A DNA stretch of 64,000 bases from Pseudoduganella dura (GTDB taxonomy: Bacteria; Pseudomonadota; Gammaproteobacteria; Burkholderiales; Burkholderiaceae_D). Each line of letters opens with the position of its first letter. The stretch's first letter is position 1. The position numbers and the translations under genes were made by a program. The notes below the pieces were generated by a model. The model was given only the letters and a program-made list of their open reading frames with translations. It searched no databases and was not told where the DNA came from. The stretch spans positions 1,798,001 through 1,862,000 of the forward strand of contig NZ_WNWM01000002.1 of assembly GCF_009727155.1 (NCBI RefSeq). Reading direction: 5' to 3'. Below are positions 54,814 through 63,054 of the stretch, one piece after another.

Positions 54814-55605
54814 TCAGTTTGTTTTTTTGTGCATTTTATCCGAATAGCCGGGATGTTCGCGCAGCGTGGCAAAACAGAAGCCCTTGCGTTCGAGTCCGGC
54901 CAGCAGGGGCTCCAGGTTGGCCGGCGCCCACGGGTCCTTGCGCGACCAGATGCCCATGTGCGCCATGAAGATGTCGCCATCGCCGAGCCCGGCCAGCGAC
55001 TGCTTCAACAATAACGCGTTCGGGTAACGGGCCGATGACAGCTCGTCGCCGGAAAATCCGGCTGGCGACCAGCCCACGTGCGCGTAGCCGCAACCACGCG
55101 CGGCGGCCAGCGTGCGCGGCGACGTCTTGCCGCCCGGGGCGCGCCAGAGGGGATCGAGGCCATGCCCGGTCAATTCCATGAACCGCGCGTCGACGCGGCG
55201 GATCTCGTCGCAGAACCGTGCGGCGTCCCAGCTGGCCTGCCTGCCCGCCCCGCCGCCGAATTGCGGCCGGACCACGATCTCGCCGTTGGCGCCATCCTTC
55301 ACGTAATACACGTGGTCGAAGGTATGCGAGCCGAACGCATGGCCTTCGGCCACGCGGGCCCGCCAGAACGCCGCCCACGAAGGGTCGAGCGACCAGTCGC
55401 CGCGCACCGTTTTCTCGTTGGCCAGGAAGAATGTGGCTTTCGCGTTGTGCCGCTTCAGCGTGGCCGCGATCAGTTCGGCCTGCGACTGGCTGCCGGTATC
55501 GAACGTGAGGTATACCGTGCCGCGGCACTGCGGTGCGCCGGCGAAGGCAGGCAGGGCCGCCACCAGGGCGGCGGCGGCACCCGCGCAGATCAGGCGAAGG
55601 GCCAT
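54814..55605 (-). CDS. NodB-fold polysaccharide deacetylase, secreted
   Basis: 263 residues with signal peptide (ICAGAAAALVAALPAFAGA). NodB motifs: TFDTG at residues 34-38, SHTFDH (metal His94 and His98), and RAPGGK. Motif 1 is normally TFDDG, whose second Asp binds the metal; here it is Thr37, so metal binding may differ. It would remove acetyl groups from a glycan in the periplasm or outside the cell. Second gene of the operon, 7 bp after the propeller gene. Confidence 0.87.
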   Translation of the reverse strand: MALRLICAGAAAALVAALPAFAGAPQCRGTVYLTFDTGSQSQAELIAATLKRHNAKATFFLANEKTVRGDWSLDPSWAAFWRARVAEGHAFGSHTFDHVYYVKDGANGEIVVRPQFGGGAGRQASWDAARFCDEIRRVDARFMELTGHGLDPLWRAPGGKTSPRTLAAARGCGYAHVGWSPAGFSGDELSSARYPNALLLKQSLAGLGDGDIFMAHMGIWSRKDPWAPANLEPLLAGLERKGFCFATLREHPGYSDKMHKKTN

Positions 55606-55612
55606 GCGGGAT

Positions 55613-56587
55613 CTACAGGCGCGCGGACGAATTGGCGAAGAACACGCCGTGCGGCGAACGGCCGACCGGAATCATTTTCGTCAGCTTGCGGGTCGCCAGG
55701 TCGATCACCGCCACCTTCTTGATCCAGCGCAGCGTGACCCACATCGTCTTGCCGTCGGCGGTGATTTCCATGCAGTCGGGACCGCCGGGCACGTTGATCT
55801 GGCCAACGTTCTCGAGCGTTTTCTGGTCGATGATGTTGATCGAGTTGGCGACCCGGTTCGACACGTAGGTATAGCGGCCGTCGCCCTGCGCGCGGAAGTT
55901 GTGGGCGCCGGCGCCGGCCTTGATGCGCTTCACGGTCTTGCGGGCGCGCCAGTCGATCACTTCCACGTAATCGCTGCCCATGATGCCCACCAGCAGGTAA
56001 CGGTCGTCCGGCGTCATCGCGATGCCGGCCGGGAGCTTGCCGACGGGGAGCGTCCAGCGCACCGTGCCGCTGGCGAGGTCGATCGCGCTGACCTGGTCGC
56101 TGCCTTGCTGCGTGACGAACGCCATCGTGCTTTTCGCATCGAAGGCCACGTGGCTCGGCAGTTTCGGCAACGGAATGCGCTTCGTCAGCGTGAAGTCGCG
56201 ACCGTTGTAGCGGTACAGGTCCACGTGATCGAGCCGTAGCGCCGTGGACACGAAATACTTCTGGTCCGGCGTGAAACCGATCTGGTACGGGTCGAGCACA
56301 TCCTTGATGCGGCGCTGCACCTGGCCCGATTTCGGATCGAGGAACACGAGTTCGTTGCCCATCGAACTGGCCACGATCACCGATTTGTTGTCCGGCGTGG
56401 GCATCAGGTGGTGCGGCTCCTTGCCGACCGGGAAGGTCTGCAGGCTGCGGTACGATTTCTGGTCGAGCAGCTGCACGGTGGCATCGCGCGAATTGAGCAC
56501 GACCACGACATTGGCATGGACGGCCTGCGCGGCCAGAACGCCTGTCAGGCTGGTGGCAAGCAGGACGCGGCGGAAATTGCGGAACAT
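55613..56587 (-). CDS. YVTN/YncE-type beta-propeller, secreted
   Basis: 324 residues with signal peptide (VLLATSLTGVLAAQAVHA) and about seven propeller blades, e.g. VIVASSMGNELVFLDPKSG, AFVTQQGSDQVSAIDLASG and TYVSNRVANSINIIDQKT. These proteins sit in the periplasm and often bind partners or ligands; no catalytic role is evident. The ATG at 56587 is preferred to a TTG five codons upstream. First gene of the five-gene operon; its promoter should lie in 56588-56854, where I found no convincing consensus. Confidence 0.85.
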   Translation of the reverse strand: MFRNFRRVLLATSLTGVLAAQAVHANVVVVLNSRDATVQLLDQKSYRSLQTFPVGKEPHHLMPTPDNKSVIVASSMGNELVFLDPKSGQVQRRIKDVLDPYQIGFTPDQKYFVSTALRLDHVDLYRYNGRDFTLTKRIPLPKLPSHVAFDAKSTMAFVTQQGSDQVSAIDLASGTVRWTLPVGKLPAGIAMTPDDRYLLVGIMGSDYVEVIDWRARKTVKRIKAGAGAHNFRAQGDGRYTYVSNRVANSINIIDQKTLENVGQINVPGGPDCMEITADGKTMWVTLRWIKKVAVIDLATRKLTKMIPVGRSPHGVFFANSSARL

Positions 56588-56854
56588 GGGAACTCGCGGC
56601 AAGGAGGTAGGAAGCCTTCATTTTAAGGCCAATACCGAACGCGACAGGTATATCCCACACCTTTGCATGGGCATTCATTGCGTCGGTGCGCGGGGAATAC
56701 AACGGCTTTCCATAATGGCATTGCCGCCTTGGCCATATTCTTCAAGGAATGCCGGCGCATGCCGCTGCGCGGGTGCCTTGCCGCGCTCCACTAGCCCCCC
56801 GGCGGCCCCTTGCACTACAATCGTCAACCCGAACGAACATTTTTAAGGAATGCC

Positions 56855-57211
56855 ATGTCCATCACCACCACCCCATCCGGCCTGCAGTACGACGACGTCA
56901 CGACCGGCGAAGGCGCCGAGGCGAAAGCCGGCCAGAACGTCACCGTGCATTACACCGGATACCTGCAGAATGCCGATGGCAGCAAGGGCGCGAAATTCGA
57001 CTCCAGCAAGGATCGCAACGACCCGTTCGAATTCGCGCTGGGCGCCGGCATGGTCATCCGCGGCTGGGACGAAGGCGTGCAGGGCATGAAAGTCGGCGGT
57101 ACCCGCCAGCTGATCATCCCGGCCGACCTGGGCTATGGCGCGCGCGGCGCCGGCGGCGTGATTCCGCCGAACGCCACGCTGATCTTCGACGTCGAACTGC
57201 TGGGCGTCTGA
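56855..57211 (+). CDS. FKBP-type peptidyl-prolyl isomerase
   Basis: 118 residues, a single FKBP domain without signal peptide: VTVHYTGYL, GAKFDSSKDRNDPFEF, GMVIRGWDEGVQGMKVGG and YGARGAGGVIPPNATLIFDVELL. It catalyses cis-trans isomerisation before proline in the cytoplasm. AAGGA precedes the ATG. The stop overlaps the start of the lipoprotein gene (TGATG). Confidence 0.95.
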   Translation: MSITTTPSGLQYDDVTTGEGAEAKAGQNVTVHYTGYLQNADGSKGAKFDSSKDRNDPFEFALGAGMVIRGWDEGVQGMKVGGTRQLIIPADLGYGARGAGGVIPPNATLIFDVELLGV

Positions 57212-57438
57212 TGCGGCTGCCGGCACCGATGCGCTGGCCGTTGCTCGCCGCGGCTGCCCTGCTGATGGCGGCGTTGTCCGGCTGCACCGTGGTCGCCGTC
57301 GGCGCGGCCGTGGTCGGTGCCGGCGTGACGGTCGCCTCGACCGCGGTCGACGTGGGTGTCGCTGCCGGCAAGGGAGTCGTCTACGTGGGCAAGGCCGCCC
57401 TGTCGGACGATGACGACGAAGAGGACAAGAAGAAGTAA
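57211..57438 (+). CDS. Small lipoprotein
   Basis: 75 residues. Lipobox LSGC at residues 22-25, then a Gly/Ala/Val-rich hydrophobic stretch (VVAVGAAVVGAGVTVASTAVD) and an acidic-basic tail (DDDDEEDKKK). Overlaps the FKBP stop codon, so it is co-translated with it. The family is common in betaproteobacteria and has no known function. Confidence 0.8.
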   Translation: MRLPAPMRWPLLAAAALLMAALSGCTVVAVGAAVVGAGVTVASTAVDVGVAAGKGVVYVGKAALSDDDDEEDKKK

Positions 57439-57466
57439 GGAAGACGGGACAACCGTCGATTCAGCG

Positions 57467-57491
57467 AAGGCGCCCCTGCGGCGCCTTTTTT
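57467..57491 (+). terminator. Intrinsic terminator
   Basis: AAGGCGC and GCGCCTT stem around a CCCTGC loop, then six T's, about 30 bp after the lipoprotein stop. Confidence 0.85.
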
Positions 57492-57514
57492 CACGCCTTC
57501 CCCAATCGTTTTAT

Positions 57515-57610
57515 AGCCGCTGAGACAAGCCACAGGGCAAGGCGCATCGTCGACAGTATTTCAGTACGGCGAGGCGATGCAACGCCGCCATGTGGTTTGT
57601 ATCAGCGGCT
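57515..57610 (+). repeat. ~100-bp element with terminal inverted repeats, copy 2
   Basis: Ends AGCCGCTGA and TCAGCGGCT are perfect inverted repeats, extended with mismatches to about 17 bp. The interior CAGGGCAAGGCGCATCGTCG, TTCAGTACGGCGAGGCGATG and CAACGC matches the copies at 24591 (inverted) and 34100. It lies 1 base from the stop codon of the anti-sigma gene. Confidence 0.82.
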
Positions 57611-57611
57611 A

Positions 57612-58424
57612 TCAGCGTTGCCAGCCGCGCTGGATGGCCTCCTGCTCCGCTTTCGCATCGAGCGGGTCGCCGGATATGCGCTGGTCGATCGCCGCTTCCA
57701 CCGGCGGCGGCAGCTCGGTGGCGGTGGCATTGGCGGCAGTGTTGGCGGGGGCGGCCTGCAGCGGCCGCGGATTGTGCATTACCAGCGGCAGGCGCCATTC
57801 CTGCCCGGTCTTGCAGGCCAGGCCATCGATTTCGGCCGTGCCGGTGCCGCTGGCGAAGCTGCGGCAATAACTGCCGTCCGCGGACACGAACGACATGCCG
57901 ATCCGCACCGCGCCGGCCGCCCGCGCCGCCGCGCTGGCGGCCATGCCCGCGGCACCGGGAGGCACCGAAGGCTGCTGCTCGAGCGCGGTAACGAGGCGGC
58001 CCTGCGCCGTCAGCGTGCCGTCGCGGCTGGCGATCAGGTCGATTTTTCCGTCGTCGGCCGTCATGTACGACAGGCCGAACGTGCCGGCCAGCAAGCCCAA
58101 GACGAGCACCCCGGCCAACGCCATCCATTCCGGCCACGCCCAGCGGCGCTCGCGCGTGGCCTTGCGCGCCGCCAGCTGGGTGGCTTCGCGCCGCGCCCGC
58201 ACGGTGTCGAGGCTGACGACGGTGGCCTGGCGCTGCGGCCGCATGCGCTGCGCATCGTCGCCGGGCGCGAAACCGGCGAACACGTTGCTGCGGCGCGTCT
58301 TGTACGAGGCAACGCGCCGGGCCAGCGCCAGATCGCTGGAACAGGCCTGCTCCACCGCGCGGCGCGTGGCCGCATCCAGTTCGCCATCGGCATATGCCAT
58401 CAGGGTTTCGTCGGAAAAGCTCAT
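57612..58424 (-). CDS. Anti-sigma-factor-like membrane protein without adjacent sigma gene
   Basis: 270 residues. The N-terminus (SFSDETLMAYADGELDAATR, about 1-45) resembles the short helical sigma-binding domain of zinc-less anti-sigma factors. A single membrane helix lies at about 100-120 (WMALAGVLVLGLLAGTFGLSY), followed by a periplasmic domain with two Cys (SYCRSFASG, GLACKTG). No ECF sigma gene is next to it: upstream are about 240 bp of non-coding DNA, then HU on the other strand. The partner, if any, is elsewhere. Confidence 0.75.
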   Translation of the reverse strand: MSFSDETLMAYADGELDAATRRAVEQACSSDLALARRVASYKTRRSNVFAGFAPGDDAQRMRPQRQATVVSLDTVRARREATQLAARKATRERRWAWPEWMALAGVLVLGLLAGTFGLSYMTADDGKIDLIASRDGTLTAQGRLVTALEQQPSVPPGAAGMAASAAARAAGAVRIGMSFVSADGSYCRSFASGTGTAEIDGLACKTGQEWRLPLVMHNPRPLQAAPANTAANATATELPPPVEAAIDQRISGDPLDAKAEQEAIQRGWQR

Positions 58425-58663
58425 GATGTAGGCCCGCCTGTGTTCACGCAACGAACCTTCATATTAGCACCGGCTCGACCCGGTCCCGCGCCCGTCTTGC
58501 AGCCGCGTGTCGCGCATCATGGCCCCGGCCGCCGCGCCGGCATGCCATGGGTTCGGTGTGCACCGCAGCAGCCCAGTAGCCATATGGGTTTCTGTTGTTT
58601 CAAAGGATTACTTTCCGCAAATATTGTGCTAATCTGCGGCCTCTATTAACCACGGAGGTAGTA

Positions 58664-58951
58664 ATGAAAAAAGGCGAACTGATTGCAGAATTCGCGAAGC
58701 GTACCGAAATGTCCGGTGCCGCCGCCAACGACGCAGTGAACACCCTGATTGCCATCGTTACCGAGCGCCTGAAAAAGGGTGACACGGTCGGCATCACCGG
58801 CTTCGGCACCTTCTCGGTTGCCAAGCGCGCTGCTCGCAAAGGCCGCAATCCTGCAACCGGCGAAGCGATCAAGATCGCCGCGTCGAAGACGCCGAAGTTC
58901 TCGGCGGGCGCCACGCTGAAAGCGGCAGTGAACCCGGCCAAGAAGAAGTAA
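58664..58951 (+). CDS. HU-family DNA-binding protein
   Basis: 95 residues. Starts MKKGELIAEFAKRTEMS; carries the HU/IHF signature GFGTFSVAKRAARKGRNPATGE in the DNA-binding arms and ends AVNPAKKK. GGAGG lies 5 bases before the ATG. Binds and bends chromosomal DNA without sequence specificity. A long stem-loop follows the stop. Confidence 0.95.
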   Translation: MKKGELIAEFAKRTEMSGAAANDAVNTLIAIVTERLKKGDTVGITGFGTFSVAKRAARKGRNPATGEAIKIAASKTPKFSAGATLKAAVNPAKKK

Positions 58952-58969
58952 TCGCGCGGATTTCCATAC

Positions 58970-59012
58970 GGCGGTTCAGGGCCCGGTCGCCTCGGGTCCT
59001 GAACCGCCGTAG
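58970..59012 (+). repeat. Long stem-loop after the HU gene
   Basis: ACGGCGGTTCAGG (58970-58982) and its exact complement (59000-59012) form 13 bp, and GGGCCCG/CGGGTCC nearly extends the pairing inward. No T-tract follows, so it may stabilise the HU mRNA 3' end or act as an atypical terminator. Confidence 0.7.
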
Positions 59013-59099
59013 TCATTTGGAAGGGTTGCTCTACAGTTTCCACCGCCGGATGCGCCGCCGTTTTGTATGATGCGCAGACCGAAACCCACGAGGACATCC

Positions 59100-59354
59100 A
59101 TGAGCCTGCAACAACAATTCGACCAGGCGGTCGCCGATTCGAAAAACCTGCCGGAACGCCCGGACAACATGACGCTGCTCAAGCTCTACGCGCTGTTCAA
59201 GCAGGGCTCGAGCGGCGACGCGACGGGCGAGCGTCCCGGCATGACGGACTTCGTCAACCGCGCCAAGTACGATGCCTGGGCGGGCCTGCAGGGCACGTCG
59301 CAGGATGACGCGCAGCAGCAATACATCGACCTGATCACCGACCTGAAAGGTTGA
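59100..59354 (+). CDS. Acyl-CoA-binding protein
   Basis: 84 residues, the usual length of the ACBP four-helix fold: MSLQQQFDQAVADSKNLP, LLKLYALFKQGSSGDATGERPGM and AKYDAWAGLQGTSQDDAQQQYI. Binds acyl-CoA esters in the cytoplasm. GAGGA stands before the ATG. Lies next to PHA-related genes, whose substrates are also acyl-CoAs; a link is inference only. Confidence 0.93.
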   Translation: MSLQQQFDQAVADSKNLPERPDNMTLLKLYALFKQGSSGDATGERPGMTDFVNRAKYDAWAGLQGTSQDDAQQQYIDLITDLKG

Positions 59355-59432
59355 GGGTCGAAACGATCGATGGCTGACCGGCCGGTCCGCCATTGCCGGC
59401 AGCCGCCGGCCTCCCTCCCGCCGGCCAGCTCG

Positions 59433-59708
59433 TCAGCCGGGGGCAAACACCTTGCGCATCTTCTCGGCGACCTTGCTCCGGATCGCCGGCGCGAAAGCGC
59501 CATACAGGAATCCCAGCTTGATCCGCATCTGCGCCTGGTTTTCCAGCAGCGTGAGGGTACCTTCGACACCGCTTTTCTCGAACCTCAGCACGTCGCCCTG
59601 CCACCGGCAGGAAAGACCCAGCTCGTGCGCCAGCTTGTCGGCCACCTGCTGGGCCGCGGCACGCGCGACGTCGGGCGCAAGGTTGTGGGGTTGGGTGATG
59701 TTGATCAT
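59433..59708 (-). CDS. Polyhydroxyalkanoic acid system family protein
   Basis: 91 residues from ATG 59708. The pattern INITQPHNLAPDVARAAAQQVADKLAHELG, followed by DVLRFEKSGVEGTLTL and a C-terminal KVAEKMRKVF, fits the small PHA-granule-region family (TIGR02610 type). The role is unknown beyond its common location near PHA genes. The intracellular PHA depolymerase starts 3.3 kb away. Convergent with the ACBP gene, with 78 bp between and no terminator visible. Confidence 0.8.
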   Translation of the reverse strand: MINITQPHNLAPDVARAAAQQVADKLAHELGLSCRWQGDVLRFEKSGVEGTLTLLENQAQMRIKLGFLYGAFAPAIRSKVAEKMRKVFAPG

Positions 59709-59786
59709 TCGGGCGCCGGGCAAAAGGCGCAATGATGCCATAAAGACCTGTCTGGCGAGCAACGCGGTCCGTGCGGCGCTCGCGCC

Positions 59787-61043
59787 CTACAGCAGCCGGA
59801 ACGCGGCAAGCGCCACGGCTGTCGGCGGCAGTGCCGCCAGCAGCAGGTTCACCGCCGAGACCGTCTCCAGCGCGAAGTACCCCTTGAGGATGGACATGCC
59901 GGCCGGATTGGGCGCATTGGCGATCACCGTGAGGCCGCCGCCGGCCACCGCGCCCGTCACCAGCGCATACTTGAACTCGTCGCCGAGGCCTTCCACGAGC
60001 GAACCCAGGTAGGTGAGCGCGGCGTTGTCGGTGATGGCCGTCAGCGCCGCGGCGCCGTAGAACACGGCGTCGCTGCTCATGCTCATCAATGCCGGCTGCA
60101 GCCACCACTGCTGCTGCCCGCCCAGCACGACGAGGCCGGCCAGGAAGAACGCCACCAGCAAGCCCTCGCGCAGGATCAGCCGGTCCTGGAAGCGCGCATA
60201 GGCATGGGCCACGCCGAGGAAGAACAGGAACAGTCCCATGAACACCGGCGGATGGTGCGCGAACACCACCACGCCGGCGAGAAATGCCAGGTGCACCAGC
60301 ACCAGCGGAAACGGCACCGGCGCCTCGGCGGCGGTGGCGGCGGGACGGTGCGCCGCCAGTTCGCGCGCGAACAGCGCGGTGACGCCTGCCGCGTTGACGA
60401 GCACCGCCAGGGCCGCCTTCCAGCCGATGTGCGCCATCATGAACGGCAGGTCCCAGCCCCATTTCGCCGCCACCATCAGCACCGGCGGCGCGGCATACGG
60501 CGTCAGCGTGCCGCCGATCGACACATTGACGAACAACACGCCCAGCGTGGCGTACTTCAGCCGTTCCGTAATGTTGCCGGAAAAGATGCGTTCGGCCAGG
60601 ATCAGCGCGGCCAGCGTCATGGCGGCCGGCTCCGTGATGAACGAGCCCAGCAGTGGCACCAGCGCCAGCACGAGAAAGTAGGTCCCCACGCTGCCGGACA
60701 ATGGCAGCGCCCGCGCCAGCAGCGCCACCGCCCCCTTCGTCGTCTGCAGGATCGGCCGGGTGGCGGCGATCACCATGATGACGAACACGAACATCGGCTC
60801 GGTAAAATTGCGGCTGTCCAGGTAAGCCACCGCGGAGCCGGTGCCGGCCGTGCTGCCGATGAACGCCACCAGCACCAGCGCCCAGAAGCCGAACACCACT
60901 TCGACTTCGCCCAGCAGGTGCCAGATGCCCGCATGCACCGGGAAGCGGTGCGCGCCCCGTTCGAACACCTTCGCGGTGAACGTGTGCAGGATGGCGACCG
61001 CGAACAGCGCCGCGCCGGCGATCTCGATGGTGCTGGGCGTCAT
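59787..61043 (-). CDS. Putative Na+/H+ antiporter
   Basis: 418 residues, about eleven membrane segments. Notable stretches: FVIMVIAATRPILQTTKGAV, GSFITEPAAMTLAALILAER, SIGGTLTPYAAPPVLMVAAK and ALTAITDNAALTYLGSL (conserved polar residues inside helices, as in NhaD-like/ArsB-related antiporters). GAGGAAATGC precedes the ATG. Transport of Na+ or H+ is inferred from the family. Confidence 0.8.
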   Translation of the reverse strand: MTPSTIEIAGAALFAVAILHTFTAKVFERGAHRFPVHAGIWHLLGEVEVVFGFWALVLVAFIGSTAGTGSAVAYLDSRNFTEPMFVFVIMVIAATRPILQTTKGAVALLARALPLSGSVGTYFLVLALVPLLGSFITEPAAMTLAALILAERIFSGNITERLKYATLGVLFVNVSIGGTLTPYAAPPVLMVAAKWGWDLPFMMAHIGWKAALAVLVNAAGVTALFARELAAHRPAATAAEAPVPFPLVLVHLAFLAGVVVFAHHPPVFMGLFLFFLGVAHAYARFQDRLILREGLLVAFFLAGLVVLGGQQQWWLQPALMSMSSDAVFYGAAALTAITDNAALTYLGSLVEGLGDEFKYALVTGAVAGGGLTVIANAPNPAGMSILKGYFALETVSAVNLLLAALPPTAVALAAFRLL

Positions 61044-61199
61044 GCATTTCCTCCGAAACAGTCAGCTCGACATTGTAAGCCGGCAATGACGACGCAAGAC
61101 GGACAGCCTGGAGTTTGCAGGGTGATTCGGGCGGCCGGCGCCGCGCGCGGGCAACGGCGCGCGGCGCATTTGCTTATATGTATTGTGTCTAAGCCTGAA

Positions 61200-61228
61200 T
61201 TGTGAGAAAGGGGAAATTGCCCTAAAAT
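61200..61228 (+). promoter_or_regulatory. Predicted sigma70 promoter of fdxA
   Basis: TTGTGA (61200-61205) and TAAAAT (61223-61228) are 17 bp apart. The start point near 61235 gives a leader of about 60 bases. Confidence 0.6.
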
Positions 61229-61293
61229 ACAGTGCTTTGCTGAAGTTGGGATTGTTTTATCGACCGCTTCACACCAACATTGATAGGACTGCT

Positions 61294-61617
61294 ATGACCC
61301 ACGTTGTCACCGAATCTTGCATCGCCTGCCGGTATACGGACTGCGTCGATGTTTGCCCGGTAGATTGTTTCCGCGAAGGCCCGAACTTCCTGTCCATCGA
61401 CCCCGATGAATGCATCGACTGCGCCGTGTGCGTGGCCGAGTGCCCGGTCAACGCCATTTTCGCGGAAGAAGATGTGCCGTCCGACCAGCAGCACTATATC
61501 AAGCTCAACGCGGACCTGTCCCGCAACTGGCCTTCGATCACGAAGACCAAGCCAGCCCTGCCGGAAGCCGAGCAGTTCAAGGACGTCAAGGAAAAGCTCA
61601 ATTTGCTGGTGCGCTAA
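61294..61617 (+). CDS. fdxA: Seven-iron ferredoxin FdxA
   Basis: 107 residues with the [3Fe-4S]/[4Fe-4S] pattern: [18 protein letters not shown] and [17 protein letters not shown]-terminal extension ([20 protein letters not shown]) is typical of the FdxA type. A soluble electron carrier. The ferredoxin-NADP reductase gene starts 93 bp downstream on the same strand, so the two proteins are probable partners. Confidence 0.95.
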   Translation: MTHVVTESCIACRYTDCVDVCPVDCFREGPNFLSIDPDECIDCAVCVAECPVNAIFAEEDVPSDQQHYIKLNADLSRNWPSITKTKPALPEAEQFKDVKEKLNLLVR

Positions 61618-61710
61618 CGGCAGCTCCCTCCGGCACCTTTGCGCCGGGCATGGTTTCATGCCCTCGCGCGCAGGCGTGCCGCATTTGAATTCACAGGATA
61701 GAAAATCGTC

Positions 61711-62778
61711 ATGAATATCGTCAGCACCCCTCCAGGTGGCTTCCATGAAACGGACGCCGTCATCATCGGCGCCGGCCCCGTCGGCCTGTTCCAGGTCTTC
61801 GAACTGGGCCTGCTGGAAATCAAGGCCCACGTGATCGATTCGCTGGCGGCCGTCGGCGGCCAGTGCGTGGAGCTGTACCCGGACAAGCCGATCTACGATA
61901 TTCCCGCGATCCCTTCCTGCACCGGCCAGGAATTGACGGACGGCCTGCTCAAGCAGATCGAACCGTTCGGCGCCACGTTCCACCTGGGCCAGGAAGTGAC
62001 CCTGGTGCACAAGCGTGAAGACGGCCGTTTCGACGTTGAAACCAGCCTGGGCACCAAGCTCATCACGAAAACCATCTTCATCGCCGCCGGCGTCGGTTCG
62101 TTCCAGCCGCGCACGATGAAGGTGGACGGCCTGGAAGCCTTCGACGGCTCGCAGGTGTTCTACCGCGTGAAGGACCCGGCGCAGTTCGAAGGCAAGAACC
62201 TGGTCATCTGCGGCGGCGGCGATTCCGCGCTGGACTGGGCGCTGAACTTCGTCGGCAAGGCCGAGTCCGTGGTGCTGCTGCACCGCCGCGAGGATTTCCG
62301 TGCAGCACCGGCATCCGTTGCGAAAATGAAGCAGCTGTGCGAAGACTATGAAATGCAGCTGATCATCGGCCAGGTTTCCGGCATCGAGCAGAAGGATGGC
62401 AAGCTGTCCGAACTGCGCGTGACCGGCGCGGACGGCGTGACCCGCCGCGTGCCGCTGGACATGCTGCTGGTGTTCTACGGCCTGTCGCCGAAGCTGGGTC
62501 CGATTGCCGAATGGGGCCTGGACATCGAACGCAAGCAGCTGAAGGTGACGTCGACCGAGAAGTTCGAAACCAATGTGCCGGGTATTTTCGCCGTGGGCGA
62601 CATCAATACGTATCCGGGCAAGAAAAAACTGATCCTGTCGGGCTTCCACGAGGCCGCGCTGGCCGCCTTCGGCGCCGCGCCCTACATCTTCCCGGACAAG
62701 AAGATCCACATGCAGTACACCACCACGTCGCCAAAACTCCACAAAGTTCTGGGCGTCGAATCGCCGGTCTTCGACTGA
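61711..62778 (+). CDS. Ferredoxin-NADP(+) reductase, thioredoxin-reductase-like
   Basis: 355 residues. FAD motif [19 protein letters not shown] at the N-terminus, NADPH motif [14 protein letters not shown] in the middle, [11 protein letters not shown] after it, and FAD-site [27 protein letters not shown] near the end. No CxxC redox pair, which separates it from thioredoxin reductase. Transfers electrons between NADPH and ferredoxin (FdxA upstream). A terminator follows. Confidence 0.93.
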   Translation: MNIVSTPPGGFHETDAVIIGAGPVGLFQVFELGLLEIKAHVIDSLAAVGGQCVELYPDKPIYDIPAIPSCTGQELTDGLLKQIEPFGATFHLGQEVTLVHKREDGRFDVETSLGTKLITKTIFIAAGVGSFQPRTMKVDGLEAFDGSQVFYRVKDPAQFEGKNLVICGGGDSALDWALNFVGKAESVVLLHRREDFRAAPASVAKMKQLCEDYEMQLIIGQVSGIEQKDGKLSELRVTGADGVTRRVPLDMLLVFYGLSPKLGPIAEWGLDIERKQLKVTSTEKFETNVPGIFAVGDINTYPGKKKLILSGFHEAALAAFGAAPYIFPDKKIHMQYTTTSPKLHKVLGVESPVFD

Positions 62779-62848
62779 AAACCGGCCACCTGGGAGTGAA
62801 CTTAGGTTGATATAAGTATCTCTTACCGGGGCTTCAGACGAGTCCTAC

Positions 62849-62877
62849 AAAAAAGCAGCGGAAACGCTGCTTTTTTT
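62849..62877 (+). terminator. Intrinsic terminator
   Basis: AAAAAAGCAGCG-GAAA-CGCTGCTTTTTTT: 6-bp GC stem with GAAA loop, extended by A-T pairs. Confidence 0.92.
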
Positions 62878-62968
62878 GTTTCACGGGCACTATTATCGTG
62901 AGAACCAAGGGGTTCATTTCCTCATTTTGTTGCTTTACTGCACGTTCCTGACAGCAATCTGAAAATGC

Positions 62969-62996
62969 TTTACGTCAAGAACAAACGGCCTATAAT
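62969..62996 (+). promoter_or_regulatory. Predicted promoter of the PHA depolymerase gene
   Basis: A perfect -10 TATAAT (62991-62996) follows TTTACG (62969-62974) after 16 bp. The predicted start is about 52 bp before the ATG. Confidence 0.65.
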
Positions 62997-63054
62997 GGAC
63001 TTATGATTTCTGCGCTGCACGTTTTGTTGCAGTGCACATGACCCGGGAATACCT

